Part shown: piece after piece, positions 1-7,666 of the stretch
Numbering within the stretch: position 1 is the first letter of the stretch
Layout: each line of letters starts with the position of its first letter
Source of the DNA: Clostridiales bacterium
GTDB lineage: Bacteria; Bacillota; Clostridia; Christensenellales; Aristaeellaceae
Assembly (NCBI GenBank): GCA_019420065.1
Contig: JAHZHX010000001.1
Coordinates: 99,619-119,367, forward strand
DNA length: 19,749 bases
Direction: 5' to 3'
Notes under the pieces: generated by a model
Database searches by the model: none
What the model was told of the DNA's origin: nothing
The model's input: only the letters and a program-made list of their open reading frames with translations
Made by a program: the position numbers and the translations under genes

Positions 1-1
1 A

Positions 2-622
2 GGCTTTGGCAATGCGGAGCTGAATCCGGAGCTGATTGAAAAATCCAAACGTATTCTGGATCTGGCCAAAGAGCTGGGAACGGATGTTGTTACTACGCAT
101 ATCGGCGTGGTACCGCAGGATCCCGCGCATCCGCGCTATCGCATTATGCAGGATGCGTGCGGCGAGCTGGCACGTTATGCGGATCAGATGGAAGCGCATT
201 TTGCCATTGAAACGGGGCCGGAAACCGCGGAAACGCTGCGCGGCTTTTTGGATGGGCTGCATTCCACGGGCGTGGCGGTCAATCTTGACCCGGCAAATCT
301 GGTCATGGTAACAGGCGACGATCCGGTGCAGGCCGTGCATACGCTGAAAAAATATATTGTGCATACGCATGCCAAGGATGGCCGCAAGCTGTTTGACCGG
401 GATCCGGAAATCATTTACCATGTGATCGCGCCAACGGAACCGGTAACGGATCGTTCCTTCATTGAGGTTCCGCTGGGCGAAGGACAGGTTCCTTTCGCGG
501 CGTATCTGGACGCGCTCAGGGAGATTGGTTATACCGGTTTCCTGACCATCGAACGCGAAGTGGGCGACAATCCGGCACGTGATATTCGTCTGGCTGCCGA
601 TTTCTTGCGCAAACTGTTTTAA
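2..622 (+). CDS. Sugar phosphate isomerase/epimerase-like protein (5' end cut off)
   Basis: The frame is already open at base 2, so the start lies upstream of the window; 206 C-terminal residues are visible. The protein looks like a xylose-isomerase-type TIM barrel (AP endonuclease 2 superfamily), whose members bind a divalent metal and isomerise or epimerise sugars or related polyols. Supporting motifs in order are THIGVVPQDP, a strand ending in FAIETGPE whose glutamate is a typical metal ligand, NLDPANLVM, the HTHAKDG histidine motif, a GEGQVPF segment and a final TIEREVG with another conserved acidic residue. The C-terminal spacing is normal and the end is complete. The substrate cannot be told from sequence; inositol or sugar catabolism is possible. 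The gene ends in a shared terminator and overlaps the convergent neighbour by four bases. Confidence 0.8.
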   Translation, partial: GFGNAELNPELIEKSKRILDLAKELGTDVVTTHIGVVPQDPAHPRYRIMQDACGELARYADQMEAHFAIETGPETAETLRGFLDGLHSTGVAVNLDPANLVMVTGDDPVQAVHTLKKYIVHTHAKDGRKLFDRDPEIIYHVIAPTEPVTDRSFIEVPLGEGQVPFAAYLDALREIGYTGFLTIEREVGDNPARDIRLAADFLRKLF

Positions 623-1434
623 TCACATAAAAAACTCCCGTTTCGCCTCAAAAGCGAAGCGGGAATTTTTATATGGTGCAAAATCATGCCGAGCATGTAC
701 GCGGCAAACGAGACAAGGACGGAATTGTCCGGAAAGCCGGAAGCCACTTCGCCGCTGTATTGCAGCGCCGCCGCCCGAATCAAAGGATGATATTCCGACG
801 GCAGATTATCAATCCCCCAGGATGCTCCCTGCGCTTTTGAAAGGAGCAGGCCGGCACGCCGGTAAGCCAGCGCCCGGCAAAGATTCAGGATGGTATAAAC
901 GGGTGCGCGCAGAATATCTTCCTGCGCATGCCGAATATCCTCAAGGATGCTGCTCCAATAGGCCTCTGGGGGCACAAAGCCAAAAACCTCCCTGATAGGC
1001 ATACCGGTCAGCCTGATGCCAAAGCGGCGGATGACGGCAAAATGCGCCGCAAGATCCACATCCTCGCCATGCATAGCCTGACAATACCCGGCAACATCGC
1101 GCTGGCAGCGCTGCAAATGCATATTGGAAAAATGCAATTCATAGGGCGTTGGATAGACGAAATGGCGGCAATGCCGCAGCAAAACGACGCTCATTTCCAA
1201 TCCTTTGGGCGGCGCGGAACGATTGATTTGCAATAGCGCGTGCATGAAAGCCTCCTTTTCCTCTGTGTCCGGGGTTTCCGCAAGCACTACAATAAAGTCA
1301 ATATCGCTGCGCTCCCAATGAAAACAGCCAAAGGCCAAAGAACCATGCAAATAAACGCCCGTCAGATTATCGGAAAAGCACTGCTTGCATGCCGCTGTGA
1401 TTCGGGAAAGAATTTCCTGAACGCGTTTCTCCAT
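619..1434 (-). CDS. AadA-like aminoglycoside nucleotidyltransferase family protein
   Basis: This 271-residue protein has the polymerase-beta nucleotidyltransferase signature: HGSLAFGCF at about residues 30-38 followed by SDIDFIVV at 43-50, giving metal-binding aspartates 44 and 46. A C-terminal helical domain matches the ANT(3'')/ANT(9) AadA layout, including a DVDLAAHFAVIRRFG segment and an ILNLCRALAYRRAG helix. AadA enzymes transfer AMP from ATP to streptomycin or spectinomycin, but many distant homologues have unknown substrates, so resistance is not established. The start ATG overlaps the mnmA stop (TGATG), with an AAGGGA site seven bases upstream, so translation is probably coupled. The last codons form the terminator stem-loop, and the stop overlaps that of the convergent gene. 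The base composition resembles its neighbours, which gives no sign of recent transfer. Confidence 0.78.
   Translation of the reverse strand: MEKRVQEILSRITAACKQCFSDNLTGVYLHGSLAFGCFHWERSDIDFIVVLAETPDTEEKEAFMHALLQINRSAPPKGLEMSVVLLRHCRHFVYPTPYELHFSNMHLQRCQRDVAGYCQAMHGEDVDLAAHFAVIRRFGIRLTGMPIREVFGFVPPEAYWSSILEDIRHAQEDILRAPVYTILNLCRALAYRRAGLLLSKAQGASWGIDNLPSEYHPLIRAAALQYSGEVASGFPDNSVLVSFAAYMLGMILHHIKIPASLLRRNGSFLCD
629..670. terminator. Bidirectional rho-independent terminator
   Basis: An 11-base-pair stem (636-646 with 654-664, one G-T pair) encloses a 7-base loop. It is followed on the plus side by five T (666-670) and on the minus side by six T (complement of 629-634). It can therefore stop transcripts from both convergent genes. 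It lies entirely within the last codons of the minus-strand nucleotidyltransferase gene, which is unusual. Confidence 0.85.
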
Positions 1435-2495
1435 CAGCGTATCCCTTGCGTAATGATACCGCCGCCAAGGCAGACATTGCCGTCATAAAACACAAGACTT
1501 TGTCCAGGCGTTACGGCGCGCTGCGGGACGTCAAAGCGCACAATGGCGTTCTGAGCGTCCATCTCCTGTAAAACAGCTCCCTGATCGAGTTGGCGGTAAC
1601 GCGTTTTGACGCCGTAATGCGTATGCACGCGGGCCGGAGCGCTGATCCAGGTCAGCTGTTCGATCTGTGCCGCGCGGCAATAAAGCAAAGGATGATCCTC
1701 GCCCTGCGCAACAATCAAGCGATTGTTTTTCAAATCCTTGTCAACAACAAAATAGCTGCGGCCATCGCCGTGACCGCCAATACCCAGGCCGCGGCGTTGA
1801 CCAAGCGTATAAAACATCAGCCCGTCATGACGGCCCACGGTTTCACCCTCAGGCGTTACCATATCGCCGGGCTGCGCGGGCAAATACTGGCTTAAAAACG
1901 GCTTAAAATGGCGCTCACCAATAAAACAAATGCCTGTTGAATCCTTTTTTTGCGCAATGGGCAAGCCCGCACCGCAAGCAATTTGGCGTACTTCTGCCTT
2001 GGTCATGCCGCCAACGGGAAACAAAGCCTTTTGCAGCTGTCCGGCATGAAGCATGTAGAGGAAATACGACTGCTCTTTGCCGGGATCAATCCCTTTCAGC
2101 AGCTGGCCTGCGGCGTTGGTTTGCACAAAATGTCCGGTGGCAATTTTATCCGCCCCCAATTGCATGGCAAAATCCAAAAACGCTTTGAATTTGATTTCAC
2201 GGTTGCACAAAACGTCAGGGTTGGGGGTACGCCCGGCTTTATATTCATTCAGAAAAAGGGTAAAAACGCGATCCCAATACTCCCGTGCGAAATTGACGGA
2301 ATAATAAGGAATGTCGATCAATTCGCATACATGCTGCACGTCTTTCCAATCCGCTTCGGAAGTGCATACGCCGTCGTCGTCCTTTTCCTCCCAGTTCTTC
2401 ATAAAAACGCCCAGCACATCATATCCGGCGCGCTTGAGCAACAGCGCGGAAACGGCGGAGTCAACCCCGCCGGACATGCCAACAACAACTCTCAT
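1434..2495 (-). CDS. mnmA: tRNA-specific 2-thiouridylase MnmA
   Basis: MnmA transfers sulfur to uridine 34 of the tRNAs for Lys, Glu and Gln, after adenylating the base with ATP, in the cytoplasm. The 353-residue protein is full length. The N-terminal PP-loop GMSGGVDSA (residues 6-14) binds ATP; the two catalytic cysteines are visible as Cys97 in DVLCNREIKF and Cys190 in TGICFIGER; the C-terminal beta-barrel ends in CLGGGII. The start ATG has GGAGGT six bases upstream and overlaps the stop of the preceding thymidylate kinase fusion (ATGA). The stop overlaps the start of the nucleotidyltransferase gene. It sits in a window that also encodes the Lys, Glu and Gln synthetases, whose tRNAs are exactly the MnmA substrates, though those genes are in other transcription units. 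Confidence 0.96.
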   Translation of the reverse strand: MRVVVGMSGGVDSAVSALLLKRAGYDVLGVFMKNWEEKDDDGVCTSEADWKDVQHVCELIDIPYYSVNFAREYWDRVFTLFLNEYKAGRTPNPDVLCNREIKFKAFLDFAMQLGADKIATGHFVQTNAAGQLLKGIDPGKEQSYFLYMLHAGQLQKALFPVGGMTKAEVRQIACGAGLPIAQKKDSTGICFIGERHFKPFLSQYLPAQPGDMVTPEGETVGRHDGLMFYTLGQRRGLGIGGHGDGRSYFVVDKDLKNNRLIVAQGEDHPLLYCRAAQIEQLTWISAPARVHTHYGVKTRYRQLDQGAVLQEMDAQNAIVRFDVPQRAVTPGQSLVFYDGNVCLGGGIITQGIR

Positions 2496-3778
2496 GATGA
2501 TACCTCCGCAGTTTTCAGCCGCTCAAACAGCAAAGCCCAAATTTCATTTGTAAGCGTGGTCTTATCCTTGCGCGCATCCACGGTAATGAAACGCTGCGGA
2601 TTTTGCGCCATCAGCGTATCATAAGCGGCTTCCACGCGCGCATGAAAGGCCGCTTTTTCCTGCTCGATCCGATCAAGCGCAGACGCGCGGCTTCGCCGGG
2701 CCAACGCGGTTTCATGATCCAAACGCAGATATACCGTAGCGTTTGGCAGGCAGCCCTGTATGGCGGGCGCATTGATGCGCTGGATCAATTCAACACCCAA
2801 TTCACGGCCGCCACCCTGGAACGCAACGCTGGAATCAACAAAACGGTCACACAGCACGACCTTGCCTGAACGGATGGCGGGCAGAATCACTTCATTGACA
2901 TGCTGCGCGCGGGAAGCGGCATAGAGCAGCGCTTCTGTGATGTCGCCCATGCCGGTATTTTTTACGTCCAGCAAAAGCTCGCGGATTTTTTCGGAGATCA
3001 TGCATCCGCCCGGTTCCCTGGTGCGCACAACCTGATAACCAAATGCGCGTAATTTTTGCTCAACAGCGTCAGCCTGCGTGGTTTTCCCGCAGCCGTCCAG
3101 CCCTTCGAAGGTGATAAAATAGCCGTTGCTTTGAGGAACGGAGTCCAGCAGCATCCCGGACAGCTCCTGCACGCTTTGTGCGCAGCGGCAGCTAAGACCG
3201 CTGAATTCGTCAGGCTCGCCAAAGCCATAGCCCGCCCCGATGCCTTCGATCCCAGCCGCCTGCGCGCCGGCAATATCGGCGGCGCGATCACCGATCATAA
3301 CGGCTTTGGGACAAGCGCCTGCCAGCACGCGCTCAATAAGGATTTTTTTATTGGCGCTGTCTCCATCGCCGGTCGGCCCGGCAACAGCGTCGATATACGG
3401 CAGCAAATCGTAATACGCAAGTATCCTTTCCGCTGTTGCCTGGGGCTTGCCTGTTGCGACAAACACTTTGCATCCCTGACTGCGCAGCGCCTTGAGCAGC
3501 GCGCGGACGCCGGGATAAACGCGGTTTTCCAGCCAGCCGACGCGCTCGTAGCGCTCGCGGTAGAGGGAAACGGCCTGCCTGCATCGCGGCTGCGAAAAAC
3601 CGCAATAACGCGCAAAGGATTCCGTCAAAGGAGGTCCGATAAATTTGCGCAAAACATCATCTCCGGGGATGCTTTCCCCCATGCGCTCCAGCGCATAACG
3701 AACGGAAGCGATGATCCCTTCCGCAGAATCCGTCAGCGTTCCGTCCAGGTCGAAAATGACTGCGTCGTAACGTGGCAC
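2492..3778 (-). CDS. tmk: HAD-family phosphatase fused to thymidylate kinase
   Basis: One uninterrupted frame encodes two enzymes. Residues 1 to about 212 are a HAD phosphatase: motif I DLDGT with Asp10 and Asp12, motif II threonine in VFVATGKP, a lysine in the ANKK segment and motif IV GDRAADI at about 163-169. The IGPPLTESF cap motif is typical of the 5'-nucleotidase/phosphoglycolate phosphatase-like branch. Residues from about 219 are a complete dTMP kinase: P-loop GLDGCGKTT (226-234), TREPGG (253-258), CDRF (310-313) and a LID with RSRASALDRIEQ. This kinase makes dTDP for DNA synthesis. I chose the GTG at 3778 because AAGGAG lies nine bases upstream; ATG or TTG starts further upstream (reaching 3811) would run through this site. 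I saw no start codon with a ribosome binding site at the domain junction, so a fused product is likely. The 3' end overlaps mnmA. Confidence 0.92.
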   Translation of the reverse strand: MPRYDAVIFDLDGTLTDSAEGIIASVRYALERMGESIPGDDVLRKFIGPPLTESFARYCGFSQPRCRQAVSLYRERYERVGWLENRVYPGVRALLKALRSQGCKVFVATGKPQATAERILAYYDLLPYIDAVAGPTGDGDSANKKILIERVLAGACPKAVMIGDRAADIAGAQAAGIEGIGAGYGFGEPDEFSGLSCRCAQSVQELSGMLLDSVPQSNGYFITFEGLDGCGKTTQADAVEQKLRAFGYQVVRTREPGGCMISEKIRELLLDVKNTGMGDITEALLYAASRAQHVNEVILPAIRSGKVVLCDRFVDSSVAFQGGGRELGVELIQRINAPAIQGCLPNATVYLRLDHETALARRSRASALDRIEQEKAAFHARVEAAYDTLMAQNPQRFITVDARKDKTTLTNEIWALLFERLKTAEVSS

Positions 3779-3813
3779 TGTATTTCTCTCCTTATTCCTC
3801 ATTGATTGCAAAC

Positions 3814-3848
3814 AAAAAGACCGCGCCCGGAATTTCCCCGGACGCGGT
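3814..3848 (-). terminator. Rho-independent terminator of the 221-residue membrane protein gene
   Basis: On the minus strand an 11-base-pair GC-rich stem (3848-3838 with 3830-3820, one G-T pair) encloses a 7-base loop and is followed by CTTTTTG. It begins five bases past the stop of the membrane protein gene and 30 bases before the likely ribosome binding site of the HAD-thymidylate kinase gene. No convincing sigma-A promoter is visible in the short stretch after it, so the downstream trio may depend on partial read-through or on a promoter I cannot recognise. Confidence 0.85.
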
Positions 3849-3853
3849 AGGAT

Positions 3854-4519
3854 TCACTCAGACAGCTGATCGCGTCCGGCCGCTATCAAACCATTCAGGA
3901 AAGCAAGCACATTTTCCTCATTGCCGTTGAACACCGTCATACCGATAACGATATCGCTGTTGTCAAGCAGCATGCCGCTGCGAAGGCCGTTTAGCGCATA
4001 GGCGGGAATGCCGTACAGCCCCATTTCACCGTTGGGCACGCCCTCTTCGTCAACCTGGGCAACATAGCCGGCCGACAGATCAAGACCATCCACGTCCAGC
4101 AAGCCCTGGTCCACATAAGGCTGCAAATCAACAAACACGCCCTGCGCGGCATAAGACTTAAAATCGCTTGAACACAGCAGATACAGGTCGCCTTCAGCTG
4201 CCATCAGATAAACGGAAAGCTGCATATTGGCATAATAATCCTCAGTTGAACCGGAAAGCAGCACAGAGGTGACCGTTTCCATGGTCGGAACGGTGCTCTT
4301 CCAAATCGGATCGATAAAGGATGCGGCGCTTTCCTCTGTAACGCTGGGGCTTTGAATATACAAATCAATGCGCAGCTCTTCCGGAGAGCGGTAAGCTGTT
4401 GTGATATAGAGCAGATTCCAGCAAAATACCGAAGCCAAAACAACGGCAGCATAGTTCCACCAGTGATAGGTCATATGCGTGCGGATACGCGCACGGGTAA
4501 GAGGCGTTTTGATTTTCAT
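3854..4519 (-). CDS. Membrane-anchored protein of unknown function
   Basis: I do not recognise this 221-residue protein. The N-terminus is basic (KIKTPLTRARIRTH), followed by a hydrophobic segment at about residues 25-42 (YAAVVLASVFCWNLLYI) that looks like an uncleaved anchor. The remainder is acidic and should lie outside the membrane. Segments such as LRIDLYIQSP, DLYLLCSSDFKSYAAQGVFVDLQPY and GLYGIPAYALNGL resemble parts of extracytoplasmic solute-binding folds, but this is a weak resemblance. I chose the ATG at 4519 because AAAGGAA lies six bases upstream; an upstream TTG at 4555 would bypass that site. It follows lysS after 111 bases containing a tandem 11-base repeat, and it has its own terminator. 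Confidence 0.75.
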   Translation of the reverse strand: MKIKTPLTRARIRTHMTYHWWNYAAVVLASVFCWNLLYITTAYRSPEELRIDLYIQSPSVTEESAASFIDPIWKSTVPTMETVTSVLLSGSTEDYYANMQLSVYLMAAEGDLYLLCSSDFKSYAAQGVFVDLQPYVDQGLLDVDGLDLSAGYVAQVDEEGVPNGEMGLYGIPAYALNGLRSGMLLDNSDIVIGMTVFNGNEENVLAFLNGLIAAGRDQLSE

Positions 4520-4555
4520 ATTTTGTTCCTTTATGCCGGGGATTTTCTTGGTCAA

Positions 4556-4577
4556 CTGTGGTAAATCTGTGGTAAAT
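4556..4577 (-). repeat. Tandem 11-base direct repeat upstream of the membrane protein gene
   Basis: Read on the minus strand, ATTTACCACAG occurs twice head to tail with no spacer, about 40 bases upstream of the start codon. Two perfect copies one helical turn apart could be a regulator binding site, but chance or a small duplication is also possible. No clear -35/-10 pair is visible nearby. Confidence 0.5.
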
Positions 4578-4630
4578 TGCCGTTTTTATACCTTCAAATG
4601 GCCCGAAAGCCTTTGATTTTCCTATGTTTT

Positions 4631-6121
4631 TCAATCGCGGGGCTTCATCGTGGGGAACAGCAGAACATCGCGAATGGTCGCGTTGTTTGTCAGCAGCATG
4701 ACCAAGCGGTCCACACCCATGCCCAGACCGCCGGTAGGCGGCATGCCGATTTCAAGCGCGTTGAGGAAATCCTCATCCACGCCGCAGGCTTCCTCATCTC
4801 CCTGCGCCTTGAGCGCCGCCTGGGCTTCAAAACGGGCGCGCTGATCGAGCGGGTCATTCAGCTCGCTGAACGCGTTTGCCAGCTCGCGGCCCAACACGAA
4901 CAGCTCAAAGCGTTCGGTATAGCCGGGCTTGCTGGGATCGCGCTTGGCCAGGGGCGATATTTCCACGGGGTGTCCGGTCAGGAACGTCGGCTGCACCAGA
5001 TGCTCTTCCACATATTCATCGAAGAAGAGATTGAGAATATCGCCTTTCCCGTGCCGCTGCTCATACTTAATATGATGCTCCTTGGCCACAGCGCGCGCCT
5101 CTTCCAACGTACTGATGGCGTCAAAGTCCACATTGGCATATTTTTTTACAGCGTCAACCATGGAAATGCGCTCAAACGGCTTTTCCAGATCGATGGTTAC
5201 ATCGCCATACTGGATGATGGCCGTGCCGTTCACCTTGCGGCATACGGTGCGGATCATATCCTCAATCAGATCCATCATTCCATGATAGTCGGTATAAGCC
5301 TGATATAGCTCAAGCATGGTGAATTCTGGATTATGACGGGTATCCATGCCCTCGTTGCGGAAAACGCGGCCAATCTCGTATACGCGCGGCAGGCCGCCAA
5401 CAATCAGGCGCTTAAGGTGCAGCTCCAAGGCAATACGCAGATACATATCAATATCCAGCGTATTGTGGTGGGTAATGAACGGGCGGGCGGACGCGCCGCC
5501 GGCCTGGGTGTGCAGCACAGGCGTTTCCACTTCCAGGAAGCCGCGCTCATCCATAAAGGCGCGAATGGCGGAAATGATCTGGCTGCGCTTGACGAATGTG
5601 TCGCGCACCTCGGGATTGACGATCATATCCAGATAGCGCTGGCGGTAGCGAAGATCCATATCCGTCAGTCCATGGAACTTTTCCGGCAGCGGCTTAAGAC
5701 ATTTTGCCAGCAGGGTCATGCTTTCCACGTGCACGGAGATCTCGCCCGTTTTGGTCTTGAAAGGCTTGCCGGTAACGCCGACCAGATCGCCCAGGTCGTA
5801 TTTTTTGAAAGCGGCATACGGCTCGTCGCCAACATCGTCGCGGCGAACGTAAATCTGGATTTTGCCCGCGCCGTCCAGAATACGGCCAAAGGAGGCCTTT
5901 CCCATGATATGGCGGCCGGTCATACGGCCTGCTATCGACACGGAAACGCCTTCCAAAGCGTCAAAATTATCAATAACGGCTTTGCTGTCGTGCGTTACGT
6001 CGTATTTTGTAATCAGGTAAGGATTGGCGCCTTCCTGCATGAGCGCCTGCAGCTTATCGCGGCGGATCTGCTCCTGCTCGCTGAAATCAACGGGCGCGCT
6101 CGTCTGCGGATTTTCGGGCAT
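4631..6121 (-). CDS. lysS: Lysyl-tRNA synthetase, class II
   Basis: LysRS charges tRNA-Lys with lysine using ATP in the cytoplasm. The 496-residue protein has the normal layout. An N-terminal OB-fold anticodon-binding domain (about residues 60-150, including VSIAGRMTGRHIMGKASF) is followed by the class II core, with motif 2 FRNEGMDTRHNPEFTMLE and motif 3 GGLGMGVDRLVML near the C-terminus, ending TMKPRD. The ATG at 6121 has GGAGGAG about nine bases upstream. The gene begins 32 bases after the greA stop, and greA-lysS adjacency is common in Bacillota, so the two are probably co-transcribed from the promoter ahead of the phosphodiesterase gene. No strong terminator is seen after it. Confidence 0.97.
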   Translation of the reverse strand: MPENPQTSAPVDFSEQEQIRRDKLQALMQEGANPYLITKYDVTHDSKAVIDNFDALEGVSVSIAGRMTGRHIMGKASFGRILDGAGKIQIYVRRDDVGDEPYAAFKKYDLGDLVGVTGKPFKTKTGEISVHVESMTLLAKCLKPLPEKFHGLTDMDLRYRQRYLDMIVNPEVRDTFVKRSQIISAIRAFMDERGFLEVETPVLHTQAGGASARPFITHHNTLDIDMYLRIALELHLKRLIVGGLPRVYEIGRVFRNEGMDTRHNPEFTMLELYQAYTDYHGMMDLIEDMIRTVCRKVNGTAIIQYGDVTIDLEKPFERISMVDAVKKYANVDFDAISTLEEARAVAKEHHIKYEQRHGKGDILNLFFDEYVEEHLVQPTFLTGHPVEISPLAKRDPSKPGYTERFELFVLGRELANAFSELNDPLDQRARFEAQAALKAQGDEEACGVDEDFLNALEIGMPPTGGLGMGVDRLVMLLTNNATIRDVLLFPTMKPRD

Positions 6122-6153
6122 ATGCGTATCTCCTCCAAATGCTCTTTGCTGTA

Positions 6154-6639
6154 TTAAGTGCGGGCGATCGAAAGAATCTTCATGCGGATTTCGCCGTCGG
6201 GAGCGTCAATGACGGCTACCTCGCCCTTTTTCTTGCCCATCAGCGCAAGGCCCACCGGGCTGTCGGAGGAAATTGCGCCATTCATGGGATCAGACTCATG
6301 GGGACCGACGATGCGGTATTCATATTCGTCGTTTTCGCTTTCGTCAAAAATGCGCACCGTGGTGCCCAGATTGACCTTCTCGTTGGTGATTTCATCATCA
6401 GATACTACAACGGCGGTGCGGATGGCCGCTTCCAGCTCAACAATCTCGCCTTCCAGACGGGACTGCTCGTTTTTTGCCGCGTCATACTCGGCGTTTTCAC
6501 TCAGGTCGCCAAAGGAACGGGCAACGGATATCTGTTCCGCGATCTGTGCGCGGCCCGTGCTTTTCAAATACTCCAAACGGTCCTGGAGCGCCTTGAGGCC
6601 TTCAGCGGTAATATGATTGTGTTTTGCGATTTCACTCAT
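6154..6639 (-). CDS. greA: Transcription elongation factor GreA
   Basis: GreA enters the secondary channel of RNA polymerase and stimulates cleavage of backtracked RNA, so that stalled complexes resume. At 161 residues it has the usual length. The N-terminal half is the long antiparallel coiled coil with the acidic tip signature GDLSENAEYDAAKNEQ, which positions the catalytic metal; the C-terminal half is the FKBP-like domain with SPVGLALMGKKKGEVAVI. The ATG at 6639 is preceded by GGGAGGA. It lies 16 bases downstream of the phosphodiesterase gene and 32 bases upstream of lysS, which supports a three-gene operon. Confidence 0.97.
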   Translation of the reverse strand: MSEIAKHNHITAEGLKALQDRLEYLKSTGRAQIAEQISVARSFGDLSENAEYDAAKNEQSRLEGEIVELEAAIRTAVVVSDDEITNEKVNLGTTVRIFDESENDEYEYRIVGPHESDPMNGAISSDSPVGLALMGKKKGEVAVIDAPDGEIRMKILSIART

Positions 6640-6655
6640 GGATATGTCCTCCCTG

Positions 6656-7501
6656 TCAGGAGCGTTTCAACGCGCGATCAGCATTGAAACGCTCAAAAAT
6701 CTGAATGTCATATTCCTGCCGCAGCGTTTGGCAGCTTTGCGTATCCTTGACCGTCCAAGCGGCAAGAAGCGGACGGAAAACACCGGAAACAAAGCGGTAG
6801 GATATATTCGCATCGGTTTCGAAACCGTAGGCGATAAAATCAGGTCTGCTGAGGAAGTCCACCAGCAGATATCCCAGAGCAATACGCCGCAGCTTTTCGG
6901 CAAACGGCTGCCCCTTCAGCGGCGGCATGAACGCCAGCTGGCCGCGCACAACATCAGGCGCATTGAGCTTGAACCAGCGCATGGCGAAAGGATCGAAGGA
7001 TTCCACACAGTAGTCGCCGGAATAGCGCTTCAGCCGCTCATAAACCTGCGGGGCAAGCTCCGGGTTGCGGAAATCCGTCTTCAGTTCAATGATCAACGGC
7101 GCCTTGCCGTCCACCAGGGAAAGCGCCTCGTCAAAAGTAGGGATGGCTTCCGAAGATTTGAAAAGCCGCATTTTTTGCAGATCGGCCAGCGGAACATCGC
7201 TGACGCGCCGTAAATCGCCGCAGGAGCGCTCAAGCGTTTCGTCATGATGAACAACCAGAATATGGTCCCGCGTTTCGCGCACGTCCAGTTCAATACCGTA
7301 ACCGGCGCGCACCGCTTTTTCAAAGGCAGCCAGGCTGTTTTCCGGCGCGGCGGTGGTATTGTTGTACAGGCCGCGATGCGCATAGTCGCATTTGGTCAGA
7401 TGCTGAAGGGAAAACTTGCGATGCAGGATGTTTGGCGCGCTCAGAAAGCAGTACAGCATAAAAAGCAGCGCCGTAACGCCGATGATTTCCAGAATGCCCA
7501 T
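6656..7501 (-). CDS. Membrane-anchored glycerophosphodiester phosphodiesterase
   Basis: GDPD-family enzymes hydrolyse glycerophosphodiesters to glycerol 3-phosphate and an alcohol, or trim polymers such as lipoteichoic acid. The 281-residue protein has a short hydrophobic N-terminal helix (about residues 4-21) with no obvious signal cleavage site, and then the catalytic TIM barrel. The family residues are present: HRG at 42-44, PENSLAAF, ELDV with Glu71 and Asp73, the general acid/base His86 in VVHHDETL, and IELK with Glu139. This layout suggests membrane attachment with the active site close to lipid head groups; which side of the membrane it faces is not certain. It is the first gene after a strong promoter and precedes greA-lysS, an unusual lead gene for that pair. 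Confidence 0.9.
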   Translation of the reverse strand: MGILEIIGVTALLFMLYCFLSAPNILHRKFSLQHLTKCDYAHRGLYNNTTAAPENSLAAFEKAVRAGYGIELDVRETRDHILVVHHDETLERSCGDLRRVSDVPLADLQKMRLFKSSEAIPTFDEALSLVDGKAPLIIELKTDFRNPELAPQVYERLKRYSGDYCVESFDPFAMRWFKLNAPDVVRGQLAFMPPLKGQPFAEKLRRIALGYLLVDFLSRPDFIAYGFETDANISYRFVSGVFRPLLAAWTVKDTQSCQTLRQEYDIQIFERFNADRALKRS

Positions 7502-7558
7502 TGCGCCATCCCCTTTCAGCCAGCACGACCGGAAAATAAAAATAATTGAACGCTTTAT

Positions 7559-7587
7559 ATTATACGATATTTTCCTTATGTTTGCAA
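7559..7587 (-). promoter_or_regulatory. Sigma-A promoter of the phosphodiesterase-greA-lysS operon
   Basis: On the minus strand TTGCAA (7587-7582) is followed after exactly 17 bases by a perfect TATAAT (7564-7559). The expected transcript start near 7552 gives a leader of about 50 bases before the ATG at 7501, containing AAAGGGG as the ribosome binding site. Confidence 0.8.
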
Positions 7588-7632
7588 CCTCAATAAATTT
7601 TGCGCATTTCCTGTTTTTTGCAGCGATTCCCC

Positions 7633-7661
7633 TTGTAATTCGTGGCAGAATTCTGTATAAT
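7633..7661 (+). promoter_or_regulatory. Sigma-A promoter of glnS-gltX
   Basis: TTGTAA (7633-7638) and a perfect TATAAT (7656-7661) are separated by 17 bases. Transcription should begin near 7668, about 45 bases before the glnS start. That is too short for a T-box leader. The promoter diverges from that of the phosphodiesterase operon, about 45 bases away. Confidence 0.82.
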
Positions 7662-7666
7662 CACAA

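Noticed and set aside
619..1434. A mobile antibiotic resistance cassette
   Set aside because: No integrase, recombination site, insertion sequence or composition change was seen around the nucleotidyltransferase gene, and it is translationally coupled to mnmA.
4583..4617. Imperfect hairpin after lysS as a terminator
   Set aside because: The stem (TCAAA/TTTGA and GGC/GCC with a bulge) is weak and no T-run follows on the minus strand.
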